Origin: Amaurobius ferox
Lineage: Eukaryota > Arthropoda > Arachnida > Araneae > Amaurobiidae
DNA length: 64,000 bases
Direction of reading: 5' to 3'
Assembly (NCBI GenBank): GCA_951213105.1
Contig: OX578152.1
Location: 75,138,680 to 75,202,679 of the forward strand
Below are positions 22,803 to 35,920 of this stretch, piece by piece (position 1 is the stretch's first letter; each line of letters starts with the position of its first letter). The notes under the pieces are model-generated. The model saw only the letters and a list, made by a program, of their open reading frames with translations, was not told the origin of the DNA and did no database searches. The translations under genes and the position numbers were made by a program.

Positions 22803-23090
22803 AAAAAGTTGTCAGGTTGGCGTAATGAGAATTAAGATTCATCATTCGTGATGTCCAAGTCCAGAGTAAACTTTAAGAGGGGTTGCCAAAGCAAACGCAT
22901 TATTACAGTTAAAAATTGTCTGATAATTTAAAAGTGGTAATATCCAGGCGTAAACTATTTGCGCAAAGATTTTAAATTGGGCTCTGCACACAGGATCCGA
23001 TGACGTCCAAGGAAATTTAGTGACGTCGTTGGAGTAAGATGACAGTCGCAGTTAATAAATTCGGTCCCTCTTTAGGGCCCAGGAACAAAA
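22803..23090 (-). repeat. LTR-like repeat, inverted partner of 37905-38190
   Basis: The reverse complement of this stretch matches 37905-38190 over nearly 290 bases with moderate divergence, including TTAACTGCGACTGTCATC and AAATCTTTGCGCAAAT. TGTTAAC at the inner edge and the adjacent purine tract at the partner suggest retrotransposon LTR fragments, but no coding sequence accompanies them. Sequence to 23320 is unassigned. Confidence 0.5.
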
Positions 23091-23320
23091 TGAGCGCGTT
23101 CTTATTTCCAATGTCGTCATATGCGCAGAGCGAGGTAAAAATAATTAAGTCCGTCATGGAGCACCTCCTGCAATGGCTTACGGTCAGATAAAGCAAGAGA
23201 ATCTAGCTTCGGTCAAACGCTGATAGCATAGAACTTGGCATAGCGCCATTATTAACAGCAAGAAGAAAATGGCTCCCTGTGTATGCTTTGATACAAGCAG
23301 AAATTTGGGTCATCTCAAAA

Positions 23321-24126
23321 CAAAAAAAATCTGATGTGGGCAACACATGACTTTCCTTATATAATGTACTGAATTTACTACTTTTACAGTACAAAAAATA
23401 GGTTTTTCTTATAGTAGATAATTATATTCTTTCCAAGATATTGAATTTTCGAGTATTAGTCGTCATTTCCATTGATTTAGTGTCGCTTTCATTCATTTGG
23501 AGAGATTTTCGTTAATTTGGCAACATTTCAAAAAGTCGCCAAGTTGGCGACATTCCGCCAAATTCGTCGCCAAAATCTCGAAAAGAATTATGGACGAAGA
23601 AATAAGTTATTCTTACAACAGACGAATGACTATTGGCGTTCAAATACAAACGTATTACTCAAAGTATCTTTTTTCATGAATGGAACGAGCTAGATCCACG
23701 AGAATGATATCACCCAATTTATCGTATGGTATTACATATGAAAAGTGAACATGTTTCTCAATAGGAAATATTTTTTTTTATTTTATGACTTTTGATATTT
23801 TTTTTAAAAAATGTGCAATATCTCGAGAAAGGTTCATGTTAGCGTTCTAAAATTTATACCAATCGTTTTCTAATGAAAAATTACATAAGAAATGTCTATT
23901 TGCGTTACTTTTTTAGTGGTTTTGATTTTTTGACGATTTTTTTAAATTTCATTCGAAAATTTAGGGGGGTTCTGAACATTCGATTGCGTATAAAAACAAT
24001 AGGCTTCCAGTGTTTACCGATTGTGATTTTTGTACCAAATTTGGTTCGAATCGGTCCATTCGTTCGTCAGTTATCGTCTCCACAGACTCACTGACACACA
24101 CACATACTTTCACACACACACACATA

Positions 24127-24165
<39 letters not shown>

Positions 24166-24302
24166 ACACACAGACATCACTTCAAAAATGTTCGATTCGT
24201 GATCAGGGATGCTTGAAACGTGCTCTCCCGTCGAAAACTCGAATTCGAATTTTCGACCCCGTCACAATACTTTCCTTATACATTATGTATATAAGGAAAG
24301 TA
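23321..24302 (-). mobile_element. Family A element, copy A4
   Basis: Full-length copy with a long (CA)n tract at about 24092-24175. From 23557 onward it is identical to the right part of copy A7, which marks the left edge of the tandem duplication. Confidence 0.75.
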
Positions 24303-24689
24303 ACAATTTTAAAGAAAAGTAGTTTGGGAGCATCGTATAATTGTTCCGATTGCTTAAGTTGCGATTAAAAGGTGCGTTTTCCAGTCAAACAATGTGAAAA
24401 TTATAAAAGAAAAAATGCTTTAATTTATGAATATGTTGATGTTTAATGTAAGTAGAGCACTTCATCCACTGCTTTACTTCACCGCATGCTACTAGTATAC
24501 ACGTTAGGTCTATCTACAGTACAGCAACCGTGCCCGATCGAATAGAAGCCAATGTGATGCTTTTAGTGGGGAAGTTAAAAAATTAGGATAACGAAATCGC
24601 AACAAAGCAAAATAGAACAAGAAAGATCAATCATGCTTAAAGCATTGATTATGAAACACTTTCCAACTTCAATGCAATTTTATTTAAAA

Positions 24690-25130
24690 AGGTCTAAAAT
24701 GCAACAAATTCCTCGGTAATATTTTAAAACTTATCACAATACTACATTAATTTATTATACTTGAAAACTCAAACCTTCATCGAAAAAAATGAACGTCATT
24801 CGAATGGCGGCATTGAAATATAAATTGCCTGGTTTAAATATCTCTAAAATGCGATACATTCCACGGTAATATTTTTAAAACTATCATAATACTACGATAA
24901 TTTATTATATTTGAAAACTTCATCGAAAATAACTGAAATTAATTCAAATGACGTCATAGAAAAAATAACACGCCTGGATCTCTCTATAAAAACAGCATTT
25001 CATTCATAACTTTCTCCCATTCATTTCATTCATCACAATACTATAATAATTTATTTTATTTAAAAATTAAGACCATGGAGCTACAAGTAATTAAACTCTA
25101 TGCTTAAAACTTCATCGAAAAAATCGTCCT
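24690..25130. repeat. Degenerate 150-bp minisatellite
   Basis: Three imperfect units each contain an AATGC-x-A-x-ATTCC-x-CGGTAATATTT-like start, an ATAATACTA-x-x-TAATTTATT core and CTTCATCGAAAA. They start near 24697, 24847 and 25005. Repeated in unit 2 at +5333. Confidence 0.55.
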
Positions 25131-25544
25131 TTATAAAATCAATGATTATTTCATTCATATCAGCCATGCAGACTCCATGGACTAAATTATTTTGTGTTAA
25201 AGAAATACAGCAATTCTAATATACAACTCATTCTACATATTTTGCTGTTTACATTTTACATAAGTGAAAAATAGGCTTCGTTGTAGAGATAATCAAATTT
25301 GGATAATCATTTAAACTCAAATATATTGTATTTACGTTGTTCCAGTATGTAGATGCACAGAATTTAAGCAAAAATAAAGTAGTTTTAGGACGGATACAAC
25401 ACTCAATATGAATTAAAAAGAACTTAAAAAATCACGATTTTGAAAAAAGATGGATGCCATATATCATTTTGAAGTAGTCATGTGATCTTTTCATTTCATG
25501 GTCACGTGATCGTTTCACATAAGAGGTGTAATTATTATTTTAAT

Positions 25545-25930
25545 TTTTTATTTAAAAAACTACTGAATATATTTCGCTGAATTTTTTTTTATATATTTTA
25601 TGGAACAATTTGAAAATTACCTAAAATTTTCGAAGCAATTTGTGAATTTTAAATCCGCTTAAAAAATGATTGAAAAATTAGGTCCCATAGGGCTCAATGT
25701 ATTTCATTTTTTCAACCCGGGTTCAATCCAAAACCAATTGGGTGATATTATTTATTTATATTCCCATAGGTCCTACAGACCGTCTGAACAACATACTAAA
25801 ATTTCATTTTGATTAAGTCATTTTTACGGCAGTTATCGTGCTAACGGGCAGACAGAGAGAGAGACAGACAGACAGACAGAATGAACAAAGTCATAAACAC
25901 TTTTCAACTTTGTTGTAAAGTGTTAAAAAA
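25545..25930. repeat. Possible further Helentron-like repeat (family D)
   Basis: TTTCATTTTGATTAAGTC, GCAGTTATCGTGCTAACGG and (GACA)n at 25850-25880 follow the same order as the family A segment before its (CA)n tract, but the sequence is only loosely similar. Ends not identified. A second copy is at 30878-31263. Confidence 0.35.
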
Positions 25931-26204
25931 GAACCAATTGCAAAGTTGTAGGGCATTGTTTCATTAGTAGGAAGCACCAGAAGTGCCCGAAACGTATATT
26001 TGGATGGCGATTAATATCAGTCATGCTCAATCTGTTAATGGATGCACATCCCCGTCGCTATGATGTTAAACGTTGCCGGATGATTCAGAAACATCAGCAA
26101 AAAAATGCCAGTATTGTAGTATACATTTGTGAGATAAAAATTAGTGCGTTCAGAACTGTATAAGGGAATTGACTACGACTTGTCTTACTCGACACTCGTA
26201 ACAC

Positions 26205-26605
26205 GGTCACACCTTCCATGTTAGTCTGATGCAATATTTTTAGTACGCTGAACTATTTTTTATCGAATTCAAATATACAATGTTGACGCCTTAGAGCATT
26301 TCAAACAGTCTATACATTAAGTTCTTGAGAATATGAGTGATGTCTATTTTAGCATTATACTGAATAGGATATCCGTTCGCCAATAACACTATTTTGTCAA
26401 ATAAAAGCCTTCTGTAACAGATTTTTTTGTCAATTCTTAATAATTACTCTGAAAATTTGTAATTGGCTATTTTTTGTCTATTTCGCTTTTTCGCCGAATT
26501 CGTCATCTTAATTTTTTTTTAATTTTCCGCTAGGGTTGCTGCAGTCACTTTTATTCGATCGAGAATGGTCACTTTACTGTATATAGACTTAACGTCTACA
26601 CTATG
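26205..26605 (+). repeat. Tc1/mariner-like 3' remnant, relative of 43135-43495
   Basis: It aligns over about 400 bases with 43135-43495, which still shows a transposase-like C-terminus; here that coding part is scrambled. A second copy is at 31538-31938. Confidence 0.45.
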
Positions 26606-26625
26606 AACCTTGTAAAGAACCTATT

Positions 26626-26693
26626 CCAACCGGGAATTGAACCCTGAATCTTCGTACTGGCCAGGAGATGCTCTACCGTTGAGCTAATGGGAC
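26626..26693 (-). repeat. tRNA-derived SINE head
   Basis: The minus strand reads TAGCTCAACGGTAGAGCA (A box) and GGTTCAATTCCCG (B box), the split pol III promoter of a tRNA. The acceptor arms do not pair, so it is a SINE head or tRNA relic rather than a working tRNA. It is flanked by a conserved TTCGTCGATAAGA segment and a GGTTCTTTACAA tail shared by the copies at 27006, 53981 and 55084. The second duplication unit repeats it at 31959-32026. Confidence 0.65.
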
Positions 26694-27005
26694 GAAATTA
26701 CAAGTTCTTATCGACGAAGTGGACGCTGCATTCTCCACCCTCTAATTTCATATTGGCGTGTAACTGACAATCTGACAAATCATTTCCTGCTATTTTTACC
26801 TCAGGTTTGCCTCCTGCTACTATTTTTATCCTCTGGGTTAGTTTTCTACGTGGTCGTTTTTCTCCCGTTTTGAAATTGGAGTTCAATACTCCAGAGTCAA
26901 CTGAATCTGTGCTAGTCGTACTAGGGTCCCTTTCAGACCTCCAAGATCTTTGCACTAACCTACAGGGTTGATTTGTTCGGACTCTATTGTAAAGAACCTT
27001 GTTTT

Positions 27006-27073
27006 CTCAACCGGGAATCGAACTCGTGATCTTCGTACTGTCCAGCCAACGCTTTACGGTTGAGTTAATAGGA
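27006..27073 (-). repeat. tRNA-derived SINE head, second copy
   Basis: Same layout as 26626-26693 with several substitutions (A box TAACTCAACCGTAAAGC, B box GAGTTCGATTCCCG). It also has the GGTTCTTTACAA tail. Duplicated at 32339-32406. Confidence 0.6.
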
Positions 27074-27221
27074 CGAAATTGCACTCTCTTATCATCGAAG
27101 TAGGCTCTGCAACCTTTCTTTACAAAATTATTAGGTACTTAATGGCTTGCAAACCCTGTAGCACATACTATTTTTATATTACCAACCGTTTTTCCCAGGT
27201 CCAACTTGTTAATTGGCACAC

Positions 27222-28140
27222 AAAAAAAAATCTGATGTGGACAGCACATGATTTTCCTTATATAATTCAATGAATTTACTACTTTTACAGCAAAAAAAAT
27301 AGGTTATTCTTATAGTAGATACTTATATTCTTTCCAAGATATTGAATTTTAGTTAATTAGTCATCATTTCCATCGATTTAGCGTCATTTATTTCCATTTG
27401 GAGAGATTTTCGTTAATTTGGCAACACTTTAAAAAGTCGTCAAGTTGGCGACATTCCGCCAAATTCGTCGCCAAAATCTCACCAAGCGTTATGGAAGGAG
27501 AAGTAAGTTATTCTTATAGCAAATAAATGACTATTGGCGTTCAAATACAAATGTATTACTCAAAGTATATTTTCTTATGAATGGAACGAGCTACATCCAC
27601 GGTAATGATGTCACCAAATTTATCTCATGATATTACATATGAAAGTGAACATGTTTCTCAACAGTTAATATAGTTTTTTTAATTTATGGGATTTTTTTAT
27701 AAATTTATTTGAAAAATGTGCAATATCTCGAGAACGGTTAATGCTAGCGTTCTAAAGTTTATGTTAATCGTTTTCTAAGGAAAAATTACATAAGAAATGT
27801 CTATTTGCGTAACTTTATTAAAGGTTTTGATGTTTTGATGATTTTTTCAAAATTTCACTCGAAAGTTTAGGGGGGTTCTGAACATTCGATTGCGTTTAAA
27901 AACAATAGGCTTCCAGTATTCATGGATTGTGATTTTTGCACCAAATTTCCTTTTAATCGCTCTATTCGTTCGTGAGATATCGTCTCCACAGACTCACTGA
28001 CACACACACAGACATCACCTCAAGAATGTTTGATTCGTGATCAGGGATGCTTGAAACGTGCTCTCCCGTCAAAAACTCGAATTCGAATTTTCGACCCCGT
28101 CACAATACTTTCCTTATACATTATGTATATAAGGAAAGTA
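27222..28140 (-). mobile_element. Family A element, copy A5
   Basis: A full-length, more diverged copy with a very short CA tract near 27998-28010. Its exact duplicate apart from two substitutions is A8 at 32555-33473. Confidence 0.75.
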
Positions 28141-28587
28141 ACAATAGGTTGCATAACAAATTAGCGTCATTACCCAAATAACTACCCCAATTATGCTTGA
28201 TTTTTAGCCTAATAGAAAAGCCCTAAAATACTACCACCTTCACCTTTACATTCGGCAAAAAAATTTGAAGAATGCTGCCTTGACTAATCAAGTTTGAGAC
28301 GTCTCAAAGCAATTGCAAAATTATGGGAATGTGAAACTTACAAATATTGTCTCTCTCTCGCGATGAGAGACATAAAATCAAACAAGGTCAAAAGTCATAA
28401 AGTCCATCTTTGTATAAAGCTACCTGACGAAAGATATTCCTGTCACGCCTTATATAAAATCGAAGTTGTTATAAAATCGAATGTGATAACTTTTCTGTAC
28501 TCCGACAGTATCGTGAATGATATTTACTAGAACAGATGGGAGGAAACATTTTTTCCCTCGACTAAAGTAAAGGGGAATGCACCCACA
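28141..28587. other. Spacer inside the duplicated unit, no gene supported
   Basis: A 78-codon frame at 28294-28530 has no recognised motif and is present identically in unit 2. I do not call it a gene. Confidence 0.35.
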
Positions 28588-28654
28588 CAAAAATCTGATG
28601 TGGGCAACACATGACTTTCCTTATATAATGTACTGAATTTACTACTTTCACAGT
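28588..28654 (-). repeat. Terminal fragment of a family A element
   Basis: Only the 3' hairpin end and about 45 bases remain. Element A7 starts in its A-run, so A7 inserted into this copy or the two recombined there. Confidence 0.65.
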
Positions 28655-29459
28655 AAAAAAAATCTGATGTGGGCACCACATGACTTTCCTTATATAATGC
28701 AATGAATTTACTACTTTAACAGTAAAAAAAATAGGTTTATCGTATAGTAGATACCAATATTCTTTCCAAGATATTGAATTTTCGATAATTAGTCGTCATT
28801 TTCATTGATTTAGCGTCATTTTTATCCATTTGGCGAGATTTTCGTTAATTTGGCAACATTTCAAAAAGTCGCCAAGTTGGCGACATTCTGCCAAATTCGT
28901 CGCCAAAATCTCGAAAAGAATTATGGACGAAGAAATAAGTTATTCTTACAACAGACGAATGACTATTGGCGTTCAAATACAAACGTATTACTCAAAGTAT
29001 CTTTTTTCATGAATGGAACGAGCTAGATCCACGAGAATGATATCACCCAATTTATCGTATGGTATTACATATGAAAAGTGAACATGTTTCTCAATAGGAA
29101 ATATTTTTTTTTATTTTATGACTTTTGATATTTTTTTTAAAAAATGTGCAATATCTCGAGAAAGGTTCATGTTAGCGTTCTAAAATTTATACCAATCGTT
29201 TTCTAATGAAAAATTACATAAGAAATGTCTATTTGCGTTACTTTTTTAGTGGTTTTGATTTTTTGACGATTTTTTTAAATTTCATTCGAAAATTTAGGGG
29301 GGTTCTGAACATTCGATTGCGTATAAAAACAATAGGCTTCCAGTGTTTACCGATTGTGATTTTTGTACCAAATTTGGTTCGAATCGGTCCATTCGTTCGT
29401 CAGTTATCGTCTCCACAGACTCACTGACACACACACATACTTTCACACACACACACATA

Positions 29460-29498
<39 letters not shown>

Positions 29499-29635
29499 AC
29501 ACACAGACATCACTTCAAAAATGTTCGATTCGTGATCAGGGATGCTTGAAACGTGCTCTCCCGTCGAAAACTCGAATTCGAATTTTCGACCCCGTCACAA
29601 TACTTTCCTTATACATTATGTATATAAGGAAAGTA
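28655..29635 (-). mobile_element. Family A element, hybrid copy A7
   Basis: Left part (to 28889) matches the element at 33989; right part (from 28890) matches A4 exactly, including its distinctive AAAAGAATTATGG and the same (CA)n pattern. It is the crossover product between the two duplication units. Confidence 0.85.
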
Positions 29636-32600
29636 ACAATTTTAAAGAAAAGTAGTTTGGGAGCATCGTATAATTGTTCCGATTGCTTAAGTTGCGATTA
29701 AAAGGTGCGTTTTCCAGTCAAACAATGTGAAAATTATAAAAGAAAAAATGCTTTAATTTATGAATATGTTGATGTTTAATGTAAGTAGAGCACTTCATCC
29801 ACTGCTTTACTTCACCGCATGCTACTAGTATACACGTTAGGTCTATCTACAGTACAGCAACCGTGCCCGATCGAATAGAAGCCAATGTGATGCTTTTAGT
29901 GGGGAAGTTAAAAAATTAGGATAACGAAATCGCAACAAAGCAAAATAGAACAAGAAAGATCAATCATGCTTAAAGCATTGATTATGAAACACTTTCCAAC
30001 TTCAATGCAATTTTATTTAAAAAGGTCTAAAATGCAACAAATTCCTCGGTAATATTTTAAAACTTATCACAATACTACATTAATTTATTATACTTGAAAA
30101 CTCAAACCTTCATCGAAAAAAATGAACGTCATTCGAATGGCGGCATTGAAATATAAATTGCCTGGTTTAAATATCTCTAAAATGCGATACATTCCACGGT
30201 AATATTTTTAAAACTATCATAATACTACGATAATTTATTATATTTGAAAACTTCATCGAAAATAACTGAAATTAATTCAAATGACGTCATAGAAAAAATA
30301 ACACGCCTGGATCTCTCTATAAAAACAGCATTTCATTCATAACTTTCTCCCATTCATTTCATTCATCACAATACTATAATAATTTATTTTATTTAAAAAT
30401 TAAGACCATGGAGCTACAAGTAATTAAACTCTATGCTTAAAACTTCATCGAAAAAATCGTCCTTTATAAAATCAATGATTATTTCATTCATATCAGCCAT
30501 GCAGACTCCATGGACTAAATTATTTTGTGTTAAAGAAATACAGCAATTCTAATATACAACTCATTCTACATATTTTGCTGTTTACATTTTACATAAGTGA
30601 AAAATAGGCTTCGTTGTAGAGATAATCAAATTTGGATAATCATTTAAACTCAAATATATTGTATTTACGTTGTTCCAGTATGTAGATGCACAGAATTTAA
30701 GCAAAAATAAAGTAGTTTTAGGACGGATACAACACTCAATATGAATTAAAAAGAACTTAAAAAATCACGATTTTGAAAAAAGATGGATGCCATATATCAT
30801 TTTGAAGTAGTCATGTGATCTTTTCATTTCATGGTCACGTGATCGTTTCACATAAGAGGTGTAATTATTATTTTAATTTTTTATTTAAAAAACTACTGAA
30901 TATATTTCGCTGAATTTTTTTTTATATATTTTATGGAACAATTTGAAAATTACCTAAAATTTTCGAAGCAATTTGTGAATTTTAAATCCGCTTAAAAAAT
31001 GATTGAAAAATTAGGTCCCATAGGGCTCAATGTATTTCATTTTTTCAACCCGGGTTCAATCCAAAACCAATTGGGTGATATTATTTATTTATATTCCCAT
31101 AGGTCCTACAGACCGTCTGAACAACATACTAAAATTTCATTTTGATTAAGTCATTTTTACGGCAGTTATCGTGCTAACGGGCAGACAGAGAGAGAGACAG
31201 ACAGACAGACAGAATGAACAAAGTCATAAACACTTTTCAACTTTGTTGTAAAGTGTTAAAAAAGAACCAATTGCAAAGTTGTAGGGCATTGTTTCATTAG
31301 TAGGAAGCACCAGAAGTGCCCGAAACGTATATTTGGATGGCGATTAATATCAGTCATGCTCAATCTGTTAATGGATGCACATCCCCGTCGCTATGATGTT
31401 AAACGTTGCCGGATGATTCAGAAACATCAGCAAAAAAATGCCAGTATTGTAGTATACATTTGTGAGATAAAAATTAGTGCGTTCAGAACTGTATAAGGGA
31501 ATTGACTACGACTTGTCTTACTCGACACTCGTAACACGGTCACACCTTCCATGTTAGTCTGATGCAATATTTTTAGTACGCTGAACTATTTTTTATCGAA
31601 TTCAAATATACAATGTTGACGCCTTAGAGCATTTCAAACAGTCTATACATTAAGTTCTTGAGAATATGAGTGATGTCTATTTTAGCATTATACTGAATAG
31701 GATATCCGTTCGCCAATAACACTATTTTGTCAAATAAAAGCCTTCTGTAACAGATTTTTTTGTCAATTCTTAATAATTACTCTGAAAATTTGTAATTGGC
31801 TATTTTTTGTCTATTTCGCTTTTTCGCCGAATTCGTCATCTTAATTTTTTTTTAATTTTCCGCTAGGGTTGCTGCAGTCACTTTTATTCGATCGAGAATG
31901 GTCACTTTACTGTATATAGACTTAACGTCTACACTATGAACCTTGTAAAGAACCTATTCCAACCGGGAATTGAACCCTGAATCTTCGTACTGGCCAGGAG
32001 ATGCTCTACCGTTGAGCTAATGGGACGAAATTACAAGTTCTTATCGACGAAGTGGACGCTGCATTCTCCACCCTCTAATTTCATATTGGCGTGTAACTGA
32101 CAATCTGACAAATCATTTCCTGCTATTTTTACCTCAGGTTTGCCTCCTGCTACTATTTTTATCCTCTGGGTTAGTTTTCTACGTGGTCGTTTTTCTCCCG
32201 TTTTGAAATTGGAGTTCAATACTCCAGAGTCAACTGAATCTGTGCTAGTCGTACTAGGGTCCCTTTCAGACCTCCAAGATCTTTGCACTAACCTACAGGG
32301 TTGATTTGTTCGGACTCTATTGTAAAGAACCTTGTTTTCTCAACCGGGAATCGAACTCGTGATCTTCGTACTGTCCAGCCAACGCTTTACGGTTGAGTTA
32401 ATAGGACGAAATTGCACTCTCTTATCATCGAAGTAGGCTCTGCAACCTTTCTTTACAAAATTATTAGGTACTTAATGGCTTGCAAACCCTGTAGCACATA
32501 CTATTTTTATATTACCAACCGTTTTTCCCAGGTCCAACTTGTTAATTGGCACACAAAAAAAAATCTGATGTGGACAGCACATGATTTTCCTTATATAATT

Positions 32601-34223
32601 CAATGAATTTACTACTTTTACAGCAAAAAAAATAGGTTATTCTTATAGTAGATACTTATATTCTTTCCAAGATATTGAATTTTAGTTAATTAGTCATCAT
32701 TTCCATCGATTTAGCGTCATTTATTTCCATTTGGAGAGATTTTCGTTAATTTGGCAACACTTTAAAAAGTCGTCAAGTTGGCGACATTCCGCCAAATTCG
32801 TCGCCAAAATCTCACCAAGCGTTATGGAAGGAGAAGTAAGTTATTCTTATAGCAAATAAATGACTATTGGCGTTCAAATACAAATGTATTACTCAAAGTA
32901 TATTTTCTTATGAATGGAACGAGCTAGATCCACGGGAATGATGTCACCAAATTTATCTCATGATATTACATATGAAAGTGAACATGTTTCTCAACAGTTA
33001 ATATAGTTTTTTTAATTTATGGGATTTTTTTATAAATTTATTTGAAAAATGTGCAATATCTCGAGAACGGTTAATGCTAGCGTTCTAAAGTTTATGTTAA
33101 TCGTTTTCTAAGGAAAAATTACATAAGAAATGTCTATTTGCGTAACTTTATTAAAGGTTTTGATGTTTTGATGATTTTTTCAAAATTTCACTCGAAAGTT
33201 TAGGGGGGTTCTGAACATTCGATTGCGTTTAAAAACAATAGGCTTCCAGTATTCATGGATTGTGATTTTTGCACCAAATTTCCTTTTAATCGCTCTATTC
33301 GTTCGTGAGATATCGTCTCCACAGACTCACTGACACACACACAGACATCACCTCAAGAATGTTTGATTCGTGATCAGGGATGCTTGAAACGTGCTCTCCC
33401 GTCAAAAACTCGAATTCGAATTTTCGACCCCGTCACAATACTTTCCTTATACATTATGTATATAAGGAAAGTAACAATAGGTTGCATAACAAATTAGCGT
33501 CATTACCCAAATAACTACCCCAATTATGCTTGATTTTTAGCCTAATAGAAAAGCCCTAAAATACTACCACCTTCACCTTTACATTCGGCAAAAAAATTTG
33601 AAGAATGCTGCCTTGACTAATCAAGTTTGAGACGTCTCAAAGCAATTGCAAAATTATGGGAATGTGAAACTTACAAATATTGTCTCTCTCTCGCGATGAG
33701 AGACATAAAATCAAACAAGGTCAAAAGTCATAAAGTCCATCTTTGTATAAAGCTACCTGACGAAAGATATTCCTGTCACGCCTTATATAAAATCGAAGTT
33801 GTTATAAAATCGAATGTGATAACTTTTCTGTACTCCGACAGTATCGTGAATGATATTTACTAGAACAGATGGGAGGAAACATTTTTTCCCTCGACTAAAG
33901 TAAAGGGGAATGCACCCACACAAAAATCTGATGTGGGCAACACATGACTTTCCTTATATAATGTACTGAATTTACTACTTTCACAGTAAAAAAAATCTGA
34001 TGTGGGCACCACATGACTTTCCTTATATAATGCAATGAATTTACTACTTTAACAGTAAAAAAAAATAGGTTTATCGTATAGTAGATACCAATATTCTTTC
34101 CAAGATATTGAATTTTCGATAATTAGTCGTCATTTTCATTGATTTAGCGTCATTTTTATCCATTTGGCGAGATTTTCGTTAATTTGGCAACATTTCAAAA
34201 AGTCGCCAAGTTGGCGACATTCT
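28890..34223. repeat. Tandem segmental duplication, unit 2
   Basis: Second copy of 23557-28889, one base longer because of an A-run. Similarity to unit 1 ends at 34247, where CGCCAAGC replaces CGAAAAGA. Confidence 0.95.
32555..33473 (-). mobile_element. Family A element, copy A8 (duplicate of A5)
   Basis: Carries the two substitutions that distinguish the duplication units (32927 and 32936). Confidence 0.75.
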
Positions 34224-34660
34224 GCCAAATTCGTCGCCAAAATCTCGCCAAGCTTTACTGACGGAGAAATAAGTTATTCTTATAACAGATAAATATTGGC
34301 GTTCAAATACAAAAGTATTACTCGAAGTATCTTTTTTCATGAATGGAACGAGCTTGATCCACGAGAATGATGTCACCCAATTTATCGCATGGTATTACAT
34401 ATGAAAAGTGAACATGTTTCTCAATAGGAAATATATTTTTTTATTTTATATGACTTTTTGATAATTTTTTTGAAAAATGTGAAATATCTCGAGAACGGTT
34501 CATGTTAGCGTTCTAAATTTTATGTTAATCGTTTTCTAATGAAAAATTACATAAGAAATGTCTATTTGCGTAACTTTATTAGCGGTTTTTATTTTTTGAC
34601 GATTTTTTCAAAATTTCACTCGAAAATTTTGGCGGGTTCTGAACATTCGATTACGTTTAA
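33921..34660 (-). mobile_element. Family A fragments, copies A9 and A10
   Basis: 33921-33987 is a terminal fragment like 28588-28654. 33988-34660 is a copy that breaks off in its own A-run after CATTCGATTACGTTTAAAAA, where A11 begins. Confidence 0.7.
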
Positions 34661-35461
34661 AAAAAATCTGATGTGGGCAACACATGACTTTCCTTATATA
34701 ATGTAATGAATTTACTACTTTTACAGTAAAAAAATAGGATTTTCTTGTAGTAGATACTAATATTCTTTCCAAGATATTGAATTTTCGACAATTAGTCGTC
34801 ATTTTCATTGATTTAGCGTCATTTTTATCCATTTGGCGAGATTTTCGTTAATTTGGCAACATTTCAAAAAAGTCGCCAAGTTGGCGACATTCCGCCAAAT
34901 TCGTCGCCAAAATCTCGCCAAGCGTTATGCACTAAGAAATAAGTTTTTCTTAAAGCAGATAAATGACTATTGGCGTTCAAATACAAAAGTATTATTCAAA
35001 GTATCTTTTTTCAAGAATGGAACGAGCTAGATCCACGAGAAGGATGTCACTCAATTTAGCGCATGGTATTACATATGAAAAGTAAACATGTTTCTCTATA
35101 GGAAATATTTTTCTTTTTATTTTATATGACTTTTTGATAATTTTTTTTTTAAATGTACAATATCTCGAGAACGGTTCACGTTAGCGTTCTAAAATTTATG
35201 TCAATCGTTTTCTAATGAAAAATTACATAAGAAATGTCTATTTGCGTAACTTTATTAGTGGTTTTAATTTTTTGACGATTTTTTCAAAATTTCATTCGAA
35301 AATTTAGGGGGGTTCTGAACATTCGATTGCGTATAAAAACAATAGGCTTCCAGTGTTTACGGATTGTGATTTTTGTACCAAATTTGGTTCGAATCGGTCT
35401 ATTCGTTCGTCAGTTATCGTCTCCACAGACTCACTGACACACACACAAATATACACACATA

Positions 35462-35503
<42 letters not shown>

Positions 35504-35630
35504 TCACTTCAAAAATGTTTGATTCGTGATCATGGATGCTTGAAACGTGCTCTCCCGTCGAAAACTCGAATTCGAATTTTCGACCCCGTCACAATACTTT
35601 CCTTATACATTATGTATATAAGGAAAGTAA
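34661..35630 (-). mobile_element. Family A element, copy A11, nested in A10
   Basis: Full-length, from AAAAAATCTGATGTGG to the GGAAAGTAA end, with a (CA)n block around 35435-35500. Confidence 0.75.
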
Positions 35631-35920
35631 CAATAGGCTTCCAGTGTTTACGGATTATGATTTTTGTACCAAATTTCGTTCGATTCGGTCCATTCGTTCG
35701 TCAGTTATCGTCTCCACAGACCCACTGACACACACACACACATACACACACACATACTTTCACACACAAACACACACACACACACACACAGACATCACTT
35801 CAAAAATGTTTGATTCGTGATCAGGGATGCTTGAAACGTGCTCTCCCGTCGAAAACTCGAATTCGAATTTTCGACCCCGTCACAATACTTTCCTTATACA
35901 TTATGTATATAAGGAAAGTA
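35631..35920 (-). mobile_element. Family A partial copy A12, in tandem with A11
   Basis: It starts at CAATAGGCTTCCAGTG directly after A11's terminus and runs through the (CA)n tract to a second complete terminus at 35920. It is a repeat of the last 290 bases (in this orientation) of the element. Confidence 0.75.

Larger units (their letters stand above)
23557..28889. repeat. Tandem segmental duplication, unit 1 (5,333 bp)
   Basis: Sequence from 23557 recurs 5,333 bases downstream essentially unchanged. The only differences I found are two substitutions (27594 C versus 32927 G; 27603 T versus 32936 G) and one extra A in a run near 34050. The unit carries the right part of A4, unique sequence, SINE copies, A5 and the left part of A7. 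Confidence 0.95.

Noticed and set aside
24010..24368. Open frames rich in alternating Thr-His (+) or Cys-Val (-), here and at 29343, 35304, 36533, 36785, 36971, 47211 and 49222
   Set aside because: They are translations of (CA)n/(GT)n microsatellites and the adjacent family A sequence. They recur with each element copy and have no independent coding support.
26698..26955. 85-codon minus frame present twice (also 32031-32288)
   Set aside because: It reads through the flank of a tRNA-headed repeat that also occurs at 54040-54290 with frame damage. Duplication of the block explains the second copy.
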